A DNA stretch of 49,663 nucleotides from UBA4644 sp964541085 (GTDB taxonomy: Bacteria > Bacillota > Clostridia > Oscillospirales > Butyricicoccaceae), in the NCBI GenBank assembly GCA_964541085.1, contig CAZIPA010000013.1, positions 1 through 49,663 of the forward strand. Reading direction: 5' to 3'. Within the stretch, counting starts at the first letter, position 1; every line of letters begins with the position of its first letter. Of the stretch, positions 1-6,868 are shown piece after piece. The position numbers and the translations under genes are program-made. The notes under the pieces were generated by a model that searched no databases, had not been told where the DNA came from, and saw nothing but the letters and a program-made list of their open reading frames with translations.

Positions 1-307
1 CTACAAAATTGCTTTTTAGCGTCGTGTTTTCCGCATTTCCTGCGACAGAATGGAAGTTTTTATATTTACAAAGTTCCTTTTCCGCTACGCTTCGCATATC
101 ATCATTCGGTTCAACACAATATACCTCGCTTCGTCTGTCAAGGAGATGCTTGGAAAATTTACCAGTACCCGAGCCAATATCGGCAATAACCGATGCTTTT
201 GAAATACCATATTGACTATATAAACAGTTAATAAAATCCATTGAATAGTTTGGTCTGCTTGCTGTATAGTCGATAGCTCTACCATCAAATTTATTTGTCG
301 TGTTCAT
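1..307 (-). CDS. Class I SAM-dependent methyltransferase, C-terminus outside window
   Basis: The reverse strand reads open from an ATG at 307 down to base 1, giving 102 codons with no stop. It begins MNTTNKFDGRAIDYTASRPNY, the usual opening of small Methyltransf_11/25-type enzymes. Motif I (ADIGSGTGKFS, about residues 42-52) forms the glycine-rich SAM loop, and an acidic residue follows in VYCVEPND at the end of the second strand (about residues 63-70). The substrate cannot be told; small-molecule or antibiotic-type methyl transfer is possible. An AGAAAGG-like ribosome binding site lies just upstream. The gene is clearly richer in A+T than everything to its right (many AAA, AAT, TAT, ATT codons), which suggests recent transfer together with the transposon remnant next to it. 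Family assignment is firm, specific function unknown. Confidence 0.85.
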   Translation of the reverse strand, partial: MNTTNKFDGRAIDYTASRPNYSMDFINCLYSQYGISKASVIADIGSGTGKFSKHLLDRRSEVYCVEPNDDMRSVAEKELCKYKNFHSVAGNAENTTLKSNFV

Positions 308-374
308 ATATTGCCTTTCTGATTTCCATAAGATCTCTTATTCAAATTCCGATTTGTCTCGTTTTTTCAAATAA

Positions 375-380
375 ATTATA
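375..380 (-). promoter_or_regulatory. Probable extended -10 promoter of the methyltransferase
   Basis: Read on the reverse strand the bases are TGGTATAAT, a perfect -10 with an extended TG element. No good -35 lies 16-18 bases upstream. It would start transcription near 368, about 60 bases before the methyltransferase ATG. Inference from sequence only. Confidence 0.5.
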
Positions 381-414
381 CCAGAGAAATGTGAAGAAAT
401 CTCCCGTTGGGATA

Positions 415-446
415 AGACCGCCCGAACATTTTCGTCCGGGCGGTCT
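415..446 (-). terminator. Strong GC-rich hairpin, probable terminator
   Basis: AGACCGCCCG at 415-424 pairs perfectly with CGGGCGGTCT at 437-446 around a 12-base loop. It begins six bases after the stop codon of the TnpV-like fragment on the reverse strand, the usual place for a terminator. The run of T after the stem is poor (TTATC), so termination may be weak. It could also be a leftover of the mobile element's end. Confidence 0.5.
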
Positions 447-451
447 CGGTA

Positions 452-622
452 TCAATTATAAATCAGTTCAAACTTCACGATAGCTTCTGCCTGTGCCTTG
501 CAAGCGTTCGTTTGCAGTACCCATTCCGGCTGGGCTTCACTTGCAATGTTTGACACTCCTGTTTTATGAACCTCGCCATATGCGGTCGGGGGTTTTGTTA
601 TGATTTTCGATTGGGGCTGACC
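452..622 (-). pseudogene. C-terminal fragment of a TnpV-like transposon protein
   Basis: On the reverse strand a frame stays open from the iadA stop codon to a TGA at 452-454. It has no ATG, so this is a gene remnant. The last ~38 residues, with GVSNIASEAQPEWVLQTNAC followed by KAQAEAIVKFELIYN, resemble the C-terminus of TnpV proteins of Tn4451/CTn-type elements, which typically end in a W-V...N...A-x-x-I-V...E-L-I-Y pattern; this similarity is from memory and needs a search. The fragment starts abruptly after iadA, so this is probably the scar of an element that joined the chromosome here and was then deleted. The AT-rich methyltransferase beyond it may be its cargo. Confidence 0.45.
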
Positions 623-1762
623 TCAGCAGTCCTCAAAGTTGCAGAACACCTGCATCTCGCCGCCCCGCAGGAGCACACGGCCCAGGGCGATGGTGGTATC
701 AATGTTCAGCTGGTCATCCAGCAGCAGCAGGTCCGCGTCAGCGCCGGGAGCCAGAACGCCCTTTTTGCCCGCCAGTCCCAGCGCCCTGGCCGGGTTTGCG
801 GTGACGGGAAGAATGGCCTCCTCCAGCGGCAGACCCTCATATTCCATCAGACCCTTTACGGTGGTGTGCAGCGCGGTGATCTTGCCGGAGCCGATGCCGA
901 TCATTTCCTTTTTCTCGTTCCACACCGGCATGGAGCCGTTGCCGTCGGTGCTCAGGGTCACAGCCCCGGCGGGACATTCCCGCAGCGCCCGATGGATGAC
1001 ACCGCAGCGTCTGGGCAGATTTTCCAGAGAACAGGTGATGTCGATAAAGCCGCCCATGTTGGCAAAGCGGATGGCCTGGTCGATCTTGCCCGCCAGATGG
1101 GTGGGACGGAAGGTGGCGATGGGCACCTCGGAATGCTCCAGCGCCTCAAAGATCACATTCAGCTGATCCTGTCCCGAGCCGGTATGCAGATGCACAATGC
1201 CCGGCTTGCCCGACAGAATGCCCGCCTGATGGGCATCCGAGGCCAGACGGATAAGCTCGTCCCGGGTGATGGTGGCCGAGCGATGGTCACAGATGGCGAT
1301 TTTCACGCCGATGCATTCCTCCAGCAGCACGATATCCCGCCGCACGGAGCCGGTAACGGTGGGGGAAGGATATTCGTAAGCGCCGGTGAGGAAGAAGCAG
1401 GTCAGGCCCTGCTCCCGGAAGGCCTTGCACTTGGCCAGCAGACTTTCCACCGAACGGGTGGTGCCGTCGGTGCCCAGCAGGCCCACCAGCGTGGTGACAC
1501 CGGCCTTGACCGGGGCGCTGAAGCGCAGCGGGGGCACCTGATTGGAAAAGCCGCCCTCTCCGCCGCCGCCGGTGATATGCACATGCTGGTCAATATAGCC
1601 GGGGATGGCCCGCATATTCTGTCCGTCCAGCACCTCCAAATCGGGAAGGCTGACCTCCAGATGATCGTCCATGGCGGCAATGCGCCTGTCGGCAATCAGC
1701 AGATCGGTGGATTTCCACGCGCCGTCACGAAAGACACGGATATTCTGAAGCAGTTTCAGCAT
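623..1762 (-). CDS. iadA: Isoaspartyl dipeptidase (beta-aspartyl-peptidase)
   Basis: A 379-residue M38-family zinc amidohydrolase that splits beta-aspartyl (isoAsp) dipeptides formed by damage to asparagine and aspartate residues. The metal motif HVH is at 60-62 within PGYIDQHVHITGGGGEGG, the likely carboxylated bridging lysine is K154 (GVKIAICDHRS), H191/H193 follow in HLHTGSGQD, and the catalytic aspartate is D273 (STDGNGSMP). Length is normal for IadA. The start is supported by AAGGAG about 11 bases upstream. It lies downstream of the D-aminopeptidase gene on the same strand, separated by a structured repeat, so the two probably form a peptide-salvage unit. The protein has no signal peptide and should be cytosolic. 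Confidence 0.95.
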   Translation of the reverse strand: MLKLLQNIRVFRDGAWKSTDLLIADRRIAAMDDHLEVSLPDLEVLDGQNMRAIPGYIDQHVHITGGGGEGGFSNQVPPLRFSAPVKAGVTTLVGLLGTDGTTRSVESLLAKCKAFREQGLTCFFLTGAYEYPSPTVTGSVRRDIVLLEECIGVKIAICDHRSATITRDELIRLASDAHQAGILSGKPGIVHLHTGSGQDQLNVIFEALEHSEVPIATFRPTHLAGKIDQAIRFANMGGFIDITCSLENLPRRCGVIHRALRECPAGAVTLSTDGNGSMPVWNEKKEMIGIGSGKITALHTTVKGLMEYEGLPLEEAILPVTANPARALGLAGKKGVLAPGADADLLLLDDQLNIDTTIALGRVLLRGGEMQVFCNFEDC

Positions 1763-1786
1763 GGGATGATGTTCTCCTTTTACTAA

Positions 1787-1980
1787 TTACAGTACGAATT
1801 GCACTGCACGCAGAAATTTCCCGGAAAATCTTTGATTTTCCGGGAACCCGGGGATTCAAACCGCCTCGGTCGGCACACTTCTGTGCCTCCCTGCGGCATG
1901 ACGCCGACACTCGTCGGCGGGGGATGTCCTGCGTGCCGGTTTGTGCTTTTTACTTACAGTACGAATTGCACTGCACGCAG
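1787..1980 (-). repeat. Structured repeat duplicating the 3' end of dppA
   Basis: A 27-base direct repeat (1787-1813 and 1954-1980, containing TACGAATTGCACTGCACG) brackets about 140 bases; the right copy is the last 27 bases of dppA including its TAA. Between the copies lie three back-to-back hairpins: 1818-1846 (13-base perfect stem TTCCCGGAAAATC, loop TTT), 1872-1887 (GGCACA/TGTGCC) and 1902-1919 (CGCCGAC/GTCGGCG). In addition 1922-1936 is an exact 15-base inverted copy of 1973-1987 within dppA. No protein-coding sense was found in it. It looks like a small palindromic element or a tandem duplication that picked up structure, and it sits in the intergenic part of the dppA-iadA transcript. 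Confidence 0.8.
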
Positions 1981-2751
1981 GACATCCATGAAATCGGCGG
2001 TTTCCATGCGGATGGTATTGTCCGACACCAGACGGAAGCCGGGATAGAAGGAGCGGCGCACCGCGTCCTTATGCTCCTTATAGGACACCTCAAACACGCA
2101 GTTTTCCGGCAGAATGATGCTGGCCTTGGACAGATCCTGCTTCAGCGCAGCCTCTGCCGTTTCCCGGATCAGCTTGCAGGCCTTGTCCGGATGGACGCAG
2201 CGGGTGGAGCCGCCGAAGCCGTCCTTCACCGCTACCGTTTTCAGCAGGGGATGCAGGTTGCGGCAGTCCTCGGTGAGCATCTTGTCACCGGCCAGCAGCA
2301 CCGTGGGAACGCCCCGCAGGGTGCAGGCATAGCTGTACAGTAGAAACTCGGAGCAGGGCTTGCCGTTGAATTTGACGCTGGTGGTCTTGGTGGTAAAGGT
2401 ATGGGACAGAGGGTTGCCGCAGCGTCCGGCGGCAGAATGATAGCCGATGAACATGGCGGCATCAAAGCTCTCGTCCACGCCGTCCGACATTCCCAGCGGG
2501 CTGCCGCTCCAGCCGCGGATGACCTCCACGCACTCGGGCAGCTGGCGAATGTCCAGATTGATGGCGTAATCGTGGGCATCCTTCACCAGAATATAGTCCG
2601 CGCCGGCGGCAATGGCACCCTCACAGGCGGCCTTGACCTCCCGGGTCATCTGCTGGGCGGCGGCGGCATAGATTCCCTTGCCAACCTCGGTTTCGTCCCA
2701 GAGGGTGGTAAAGGCGGTTCCCTCGATGTCAGCACTGATAAAAATGCGCAT
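1954..2751 (-). CDS. dppA: D-aminopeptidase, M55 family
   Basis: A 265-residue zinc peptidase of the DppA family, which removes N-terminal D-amino acids (D-Ala-Ala, D-Ala-Gly-Gly), so it fits scavenging of peptidoglycan-derived peptides. Zinc ligands are recognisable as D8 and E10 (SADIEG), H60 (VKDAHDY), H105 (IGYHSAAG) and E135 (KPCSEFLLYS). The start ATG is preceded by AAGGAGG at ideal distance. Length is near the family's usual ~270. Its final codons are duplicated in the repeat downstream, so the last ~9 residues may have been shaped by that element. It leads the dppA-iadA unit from a good promoter at 2789-2817. It is probably cytosolic (no signal peptide). Confidence 0.93.
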   Translation of the reverse strand: MRIFISADIEGTAFTTLWDETEVGKGIYAAAAQQMTREVKAACEGAIAAGADYILVKDAHDYAINLDIRQLPECVEVIRGWSGSPLGMSDGVDESFDAAMFIGYHSAAGRCGNPLSHTFTTKTTSVKFNGKPCSEFLLYSYACTLRGVPTVLLAGDKMLTEDCRNLHPLLKTVAVKDGFGGSTRCVHPDKACKLIRETAEAALKQDLSKASIILPENCVFEVSYKEHKDAVRRSFYPGFRLVSDNTIRMETADFMDVLRAVQFVL

Positions 2752-2788
2752 AATGCGGTTCCTCCTTACAATTCAGTTTGATAGCTTC

Positions 2789-2817
2789 AGTATAACAGGC
2801 CCGGGCCGCCTGCGCAA
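2789..2817 (-). promoter_or_regulatory. Sigma-A promoter of dppA-iadA
   Basis: Reverse strand: TTGCGC (2812-2817), 17-base spacer, TATACT (2789-2794). It points at dppA, whose ATG lies about 30 bases downstream of the expected start. Confidence 0.65.
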
Positions 2818-2828
2818 GTATCGGCGGA

Positions 2829-2867
2829 GAAAAAATACGGCGCTCCGCGATGTGTCTGCGAAGCGCT
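2829..2867 (-). terminator. Terminator of the M23 peptidase gene
   Basis: On the reverse strand AGCGCTTCGC pairs with GCGGAGCGC (one G-U pair) and is followed by CGTATTTTTTC. It lies just downstream of the M23 gene stop and in front of the dppA promoter. Confidence 0.75.
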
Positions 2868-2880
2868 GTATCAAAGCCGG

Positions 2881-4527
2881 TTATTTTTTCACATAATTCA
2901 GGGGGTTTTTCGCCTTGCCCTTATAGCGAATCTCAAAATGCAGGTGCGGGCCGGTGACACGGCCGGTGGAGCCCACCTTGGCGATCTGCTGACCCTGGGC
3001 CACCTTGTCTCCCTTGGACACCAGCAGCTCACTGCAATGGCAGTAATAGGTGGTATAGCCGTTGCCGTGGTCGATGATGATATATTTGCCATAGTTGCCC
3101 TTGCGTCCGGCCCAGATGACGGTGCCGCCGTCGGCAGCCCAGATCTTGGAGCCTGTTTTGCCGGCCCAGTCCACGCCGGTATGATAGTCGCCCAGACTCT
3201 TCCGGCTGCCGAAGCCCGAGGTAAAGCGCAGATTGCAGGGCTTGATAAAGCTGCCGGTGGTGACGCTGCGCTTGGTGCCCTTGACCTTCACCGCCGTGAC
3301 CGGCTCCTGAAGCACGGTATAGCTGGTGACTACCCGCTGGGTCTCCACGCCGTTGACATAGGTCACATCCGCCACCACATCCGCAAGGCCGTCCACGCCC
3401 TCCACCTTATACTTACTCTGATAGGTGTACATACTGTCGCTGTATTCCACGATGGTATCATAGGGGATGGGTTCCTGATAAGCCTCGGTAATGGTCTGCT
3501 GTACGGAGAGATAGGGCACGGCCGCCGACAGCACCAGCTCCTGTCCCACATGGATTTTTGCCGGATCCAGACCGGGATTCAGGGCCTCGATCTCCGCAAT
3601 GCGCAGATCATATTTCTTGCCGATGGCGCTGACGGTGTCGCCGGATTTTACCGTATAGATCACCGTTTCCTCCCGGTTCTGGGAGAGGGTATCCTGCATG
3701 GCGGCGATATCCTTCAGCTGCTCCTGTCCCTGGGTGGTGGTCTGCACCTGCACCGTATTGACAAAGGTGGTGTTCACCTGGGTGGCATTGTCGCAGGAGC
3801 GCAGCATGATCTGCCGCAGCATCAGATTCAGAGCGGAACGGCTGGTGCTGGCACCCACGGTATCCCCGTCCACCACCAGCAGATACTGCCGCTCCTCCTC
3901 CGGAACAGAGGAGAACAGACGCTCCTCCAGCGCCTCCTCGTCCAGCAGCCGGTTCTGATCCAGATAGCCCAGCTTGTAGGAAAAATGCGTCTCCAGATTG
4001 TACAGTGAGCCCTGATAGGCGGAGACACGCTTTTCCACCCGTTCCACAATCTCTTCTACCTGATCCCGTTCCTGTACATAGCCCAGACTCTCGCCGTCCA
4101 GCCGTACCTCAAAACCCACGCCCACCTGACAGGCGAAGATCATCGCCATGACAGAGCAGCCCAGCAGCGCCATGGCAGCACCCCTTCCTCTGGGCCGGGC
4201 CTTGGCCTCATGCCAGAGATGATACAGCTCCAGCCGCCAGGCATCCTGCGCCCGCAGCCAGTCCAGCAGCTCCTCCAGCTCACCGCTGGCAAAGCGGTAA
4301 AAGCGCTGCCACAGCCGGGCCAGCACATTGCGCAGCAGCAGAAGCACCCATGCGATCCCGCTGAAAAAGGTCGCCAGGACGCCAAAAAGACCCCGCAGCT
4401 CCACGGCGTTGGCTCCCACGGCGGAGAGTCTGCGCACATGAAGCCGGAGGCGCACGCCCATCCGGCGAAGGCCGCCGAACAGACCGCCGGCGGAACGAAG
4501 AGTCAGGGATTCTGCGGAAAGCAACAT
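2881..4527 (-). CDS. Membrane-anchored LysM-G5-M23 peptidoglycan endopeptidase
   Basis: 548 residues. The order is: an arginine-rich N-terminal region with a hydrophobic stretch (about 47-70), a second membrane segment (about 117-138), an external alpha/beta stalk, LysM (about 288-333, YTVKSGDTVSAIGKKYDLRI), G5 (about 338-415) and a C-terminal M23 domain (about 428-545). The zinc and catalytic residues of a LytM-type endopeptidase are present: H449 and D453 (YHTGVDW), H497 (YYCHCSE), H528 and H530 (GPHLHFEI). It should cut peptide cross-links of the wall outside the membrane while anchored by its N-terminus. The ~115 residues before the main anchor are longer than usual for this architecture. 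Start supported by GAGGTG 7 bases upstream. Divergent from a lipoprotein gene. Confidence 0.9.
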   Translation of the reverse strand: MLLSAESLTLRSAGGLFGGLRRMGVRLRLHVRRLSAVGANAVELRGLFGVLATFFSGIAWVLLLLRNVLARLWQRFYRFASGELEELLDWLRAQDAWRLELYHLWHEAKARPRGRGAAMALLGCSVMAMIFACQVGVGFEVRLDGESLGYVQERDQVEEIVERVEKRVSAYQGSLYNLETHFSYKLGYLDQNRLLDEEALEERLFSSVPEEERQYLLVVDGDTVGASTSRSALNLMLRQIMLRSCDNATQVNTTFVNTVQVQTTTQGQEQLKDIAAMQDTLSQNREETVIYTVKSGDTVSAIGKKYDLRIAEIEALNPGLDPAKIHVGQELVLSAAVPYLSVQQTITEAYQEPIPYDTIVEYSDSMYTYQSKYKVEGVDGLADVVADVTYVNGVETQRVVTSYTVLQEPVTAVKVKGTKRSVTTGSFIKPCNLRFTSGFGSRKSLGDYHTGVDWAGKTGSKIWAADGGTVIWAGRKGNYGKYIIIDHGNGYTTYYCHCSELLVSKGDKVAQGQQIAKVGSTGRVTGPHLHFEIRYKGKAKNPLNYVKK

Positions 4528-4583
4528 GAGGACACCTCAAAAGGGAAAGATTCAAAAAATGATTACAAATCAGTAACAGAGTT

Positions 4584-4612
4584 ATGGTACAATACTTCTA
4601 CCCGCTTGTCAA
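4584..4612 (-). promoter_or_regulatory. Promoter of the M23 peptidase gene
   Basis: Reverse strand: TTGACA (4607-4612), 17-base spacer, TACCAT (4584-4589). It gives a leader of about 50 bases before the ATG at 4527. Confidence 0.65.
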
Positions 4613-4661
4613 GGCAAAATCCCGGCTGGAATGTAAATTTTCCCGCCGGTTGCTGTGAACA

Positions 4662-4690
4662 TTGACTTCCCGGCGGTTTTTCGCTATAGT
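4662..4690 (+). promoter_or_regulatory. Promoter of the lipoprotein gene
   Basis: TTGACT (4662-4667), 17-base spacer, TATAGT (4685-4690). The spacer contains the right arm of an inverted repeat (CCGCCGG 4643-4649, CCGGCGG 4670-4676), which could be a regulator site or a weak hairpin. Expected start is near 4697. Confidence 0.75.
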
Positions 4691-4718
4691 AAGAACAGAT
4701 TGATCCATGGAGGCAACT

Positions 4719-5543
4719 ATGAGATTTCAGATGATTTCCCGCCGTCTGCTCCCGGCGCTGCTGGCCCTGCTGCTGCTGGGCGGCTGCGGCATGGTGCGCT
4801 TTGAAACACCGGAGGAACAGCGGGCGGCAGAGGAGGCTGCCCGGAAAAAGCGGCAGGAGATGGAGGAGACGGTGGATTTGCAGGCGCTGCTCACCGACGA
4901 ATTCTGTATGGAGCGGGAGCTGCTGAACAGCGCAGGCTGCTGTCTGGCGGCCTACAGCGTCCGTCTGCCCCGGTTTTCCAGCGACGGCCAGCGGGCCGAG
5001 AGCTTTACCCGCATCAATCACTATTTTGAAAATGAGTTTTCCGGCCTGAAGGAAGCCTGTGAGGGCTTTTTCGCCGATGTGCAGATGCTGGCCGGAGAGG
5101 AATGGAACAGCATCACCGATCTGCCGCCGGACGATTTTTCCCAGATCAGCATAGACTATGAGCTGCTGGATGCGCCGGAGGGCTATGTCACCGTCCGCTG
5201 TGATTATACGCTGGCGGAAAATCATCAGAAGGATCGCTGGAGTCAGGGGGCGGTGTTTCTGCTGGACAACGGCTGGGAGCTTTCCCTGGAGACGCTGCTG
5301 GGCGCGGAATATGACAACGCAGAGCCGCTGCTGATGCAGGGTATTCTGGACTGGTGCTCGGAAAATGCCGTGGAGGTCTCCGCACCGGAAGGCCTGACGC
5401 TGACGGATCTTTCTCAGGGGTATCTGCTGACACGGGACGCACTGGTGTTTTATACCGAGCCCTTCCAGCTGAACAATCAGGACGGCACACGCTATGCCAT
5501 CTCCCTGCCCCTGTCGGACTATGAACAATATCTCATCGGCTGA
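4719..5543 (+). CDS. Lipoprotein with a DUF3298/RsiV-like domain
   Basis: 274 residues beginning MRFQMISRR with a hydrophobic stretch and a lipobox LLGGC ending at Cys23, so the mature protein should be a membrane lipoprotein on the outer face. After a charged, probably coiled segment (about 30-50, rich in E, A, K, R), the rest resembles the DUF4163/DUF3298 proteins (RsiV and PdaC-type modules): a conserved 'INHYFE' helix near residue 98 and a C-terminal segment with the pattern 'Y..PFQLNNQDGTRYAISLPLSDY'. Function is unknown; family members bind lysozyme or wall sugars. An ATG at 4707 overlaps the ribosome binding site GGAGG (4709-4713), so 4719 is the real start. It diverges from the wall endopeptidase. 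Confidence 0.75.
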   Translation: MRFQMISRRLLPALLALLLLGGCGMVRFETPEEQRAAEEAARKKRQEMEETVDLQALLTDEFCMERELLNSAGCCLAAYSVRLPRFSSDGQRAESFTRINHYFENEFSGLKEACEGFFADVQMLAGEEWNSITDLPPDDFSQISIDYELLDAPEGYVTVRCDYTLAENHQKDRWSQGAVFLLDNGWELSLETLLGAEYDNAEPLLMQGILDWCSENAVEVSAPEGLTLTDLSQGYLLTRDALVFYTEPFQLNNQDGTRYAISLPLSDYEQYLIG

Positions 5544-5570
5544 TGCCGGAAATGAAAGGAGACTTTTCCC

Positions 5571-6794
5571 ATGCGCGCTTATGAACGACTGCTTCGCTAT
5601 GTGACCTATGACACCGCCTCCGACGGCAATTCTCCCACCTGTCCCAGCACGGAAAAACAGAAGCTGCTGGGTGCGGCGCTGGTGGAGGAAATGCGGGCGC
5701 TGGGACTGGAAAATGCCCGGATGGATGAAAACGGCTATGTTTACGGCACCGTCCCCGGCAACATTCCCGATTATCAGGGCAAGGTGCTGGGCTTTATCGC
5801 CCATATGGATGTGGTGGACGATGTGCCCACCGCCAACATCCGTCCCCGCATTGTGGAAAACTATGACGGCGGCGACATTGTGCTGAACGAGGAACAGGGC
5901 ATCGTGCTCTCTCCCGCCGATTATCCGGAGCTTTTGAGCAAGCGTGGCCGGGATCTCATCGTCACCGACGGCACGACGCTGCTGGGTGCGGATGACAAGG
6001 CCGGCATTGCCGAGATTCTCACGCTGGCCGAGCAGCTCATGGCGGACAAAGACTTCCGTCACGGCCCGGTGCAGGTGGCCTTTACCCCCGATGAGGAAAT
6101 TGGACGGGGCGCCGATCGCTTTGATGTGGCGGGCTTCGGTGCGGATTACGCCTTTACCATGGACGGCGGCACCTATGGCGAGCTGGAATATGAAAACTTC
6201 AACGCCGACTCCATGCGCGTCACCGTTCATGGCCGCAGCATTCATCCCGGCGGAGCCAAGGGCCGGATGAAAAACGCTCTGCGCATCGCCATGGAATTTG
6301 AAATGATGCTGCCTGTGGCGCAGAAGCCGGAATATACCGAGGGCTATGAGGGCTTTATCCATCTGGATGAGCTGTCCGGCACGGTGGAATCTGCCGTGAT
6401 GCGCTATATCCTCCGGGATCATGACGCACAGAAGCTGGATGCCCAGCGGTGCGTTGCCCGGGCTGCGGCGGACTATCTCAATGCCAAATACGGCCCGGGT
6501 ACGGTAGAAGTGGATATCCGGGAATCCTATCGGAATATGGCCATGCAGATCGCACCCCATCAGCATCTGGTGGACAACGCCATGGAAGCCATGCGCCGCA
6601 CCGGCGTGGAGCCTCATGCCTGTGCCATCCGGGGCGGTACCGATGGCGCACGGCTGTCCTTTATGGGTCTGCCCTGTCCCAATCTGGGCACCGGCGGCGG
6701 CAACTTCCACGGCAGAATGGAATACTGCTGCATTCAGGAAATGGATCTGGCTGTGGAATGCATGAAGCAGCTGGTGGATATTTACAGCAAATAA
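5571..6794 (+). CDS. pepT: Peptidase T (tripeptide aminopeptidase), M20B
   Basis: 407 residues, the family's normal length. It removes the N-terminal residue from tripeptides in the cytosol. The two-zinc site is visible: H78 and D80 (AHMDVVDD), bridging D141 (LLGADDKAG), catalytic E175 and ligand E176 (TPDEEIGRG), D198 (FTMDGG), and a C-terminal His in GGGNFHGRMEY. IHPGGAKGRMKNA in the lid domain is typical PepT. AAGGAG lies about 13 bases before the ATG. It follows the lipoprotein gene by 27 bases and may be co-transcribed with it. Together with iadA and dppA this makes a peptide-catabolism neighbourhood. Confidence 0.96.
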   Translation: MRAYERLLRYVTYDTASDGNSPTCPSTEKQKLLGAALVEEMRALGLENARMDENGYVYGTVPGNIPDYQGKVLGFIAHMDVVDDVPTANIRPRIVENYDGGDIVLNEEQGIVLSPADYPELLSKRGRDLIVTDGTTLLGADDKAGIAEILTLAEQLMADKDFRHGPVQVAFTPDEEIGRGADRFDVAGFGADYAFTMDGGTYGELEYENFNADSMRVTVHGRSIHPGGAKGRMKNALRIAMEFEMMLPVAQKPEYTEGYEGFIHLDELSGTVESAVMRYILRDHDAQKLDAQRCVARAAADYLNAKYGPGTVEVDIRESYRNMAMQIAPHQHLVDNAMEAMRRTGVEPHACAIRGGTDGARLSFMGLPCPNLGTGGGNFHGRMEYCCIQEMDLAVECMKQLVDIYSK

Positions 6795-6815
6795 TTTCAA
6801 AAATCATCCCATACA

Positions 6816-6841
6816 CCGGCTCCTGCCCCAACGGGAGCCGG
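6816..6841 (+). terminator. Hairpin between pepT and nagA
   Basis: CCGGCTCC (6816-6823) pairs perfectly with GGAGCCGG (6834-6841) around a 10-base loop. There is no U-run after it, so it may be an mRNA processing or stability structure rather than a full terminator. Confidence 0.4.
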
Positions 6842-6868
6842 ATATGCTTTCTGACAGGAGGATGCTCC

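Noticed and set aside
566..1786. Forward frame opposite iadA
   Set aside because: iadA on the other strand has intact zinc motifs; the forward frame has no motif.
4707..4718. Upstream ATG of the lipoprotein gene
   Set aside because: It overlaps its own ribosome binding site; ATG 4719 is correctly spaced and gives a normal signal peptide.
4563..6800. Reverse-strand open frame opposite the lipoprotein and pepT
   Set aside because: It is antisense to pepT, which has complete catalytic motifs, and crosses a terminator/promoter region; the residue mix is typical of a shadow frame.
6449..6868. N-terminal extension of nagA into pepT
   Set aside because: It overlaps the end of pepT in another frame; AGGAGG at 6856 sets the start at 6869.
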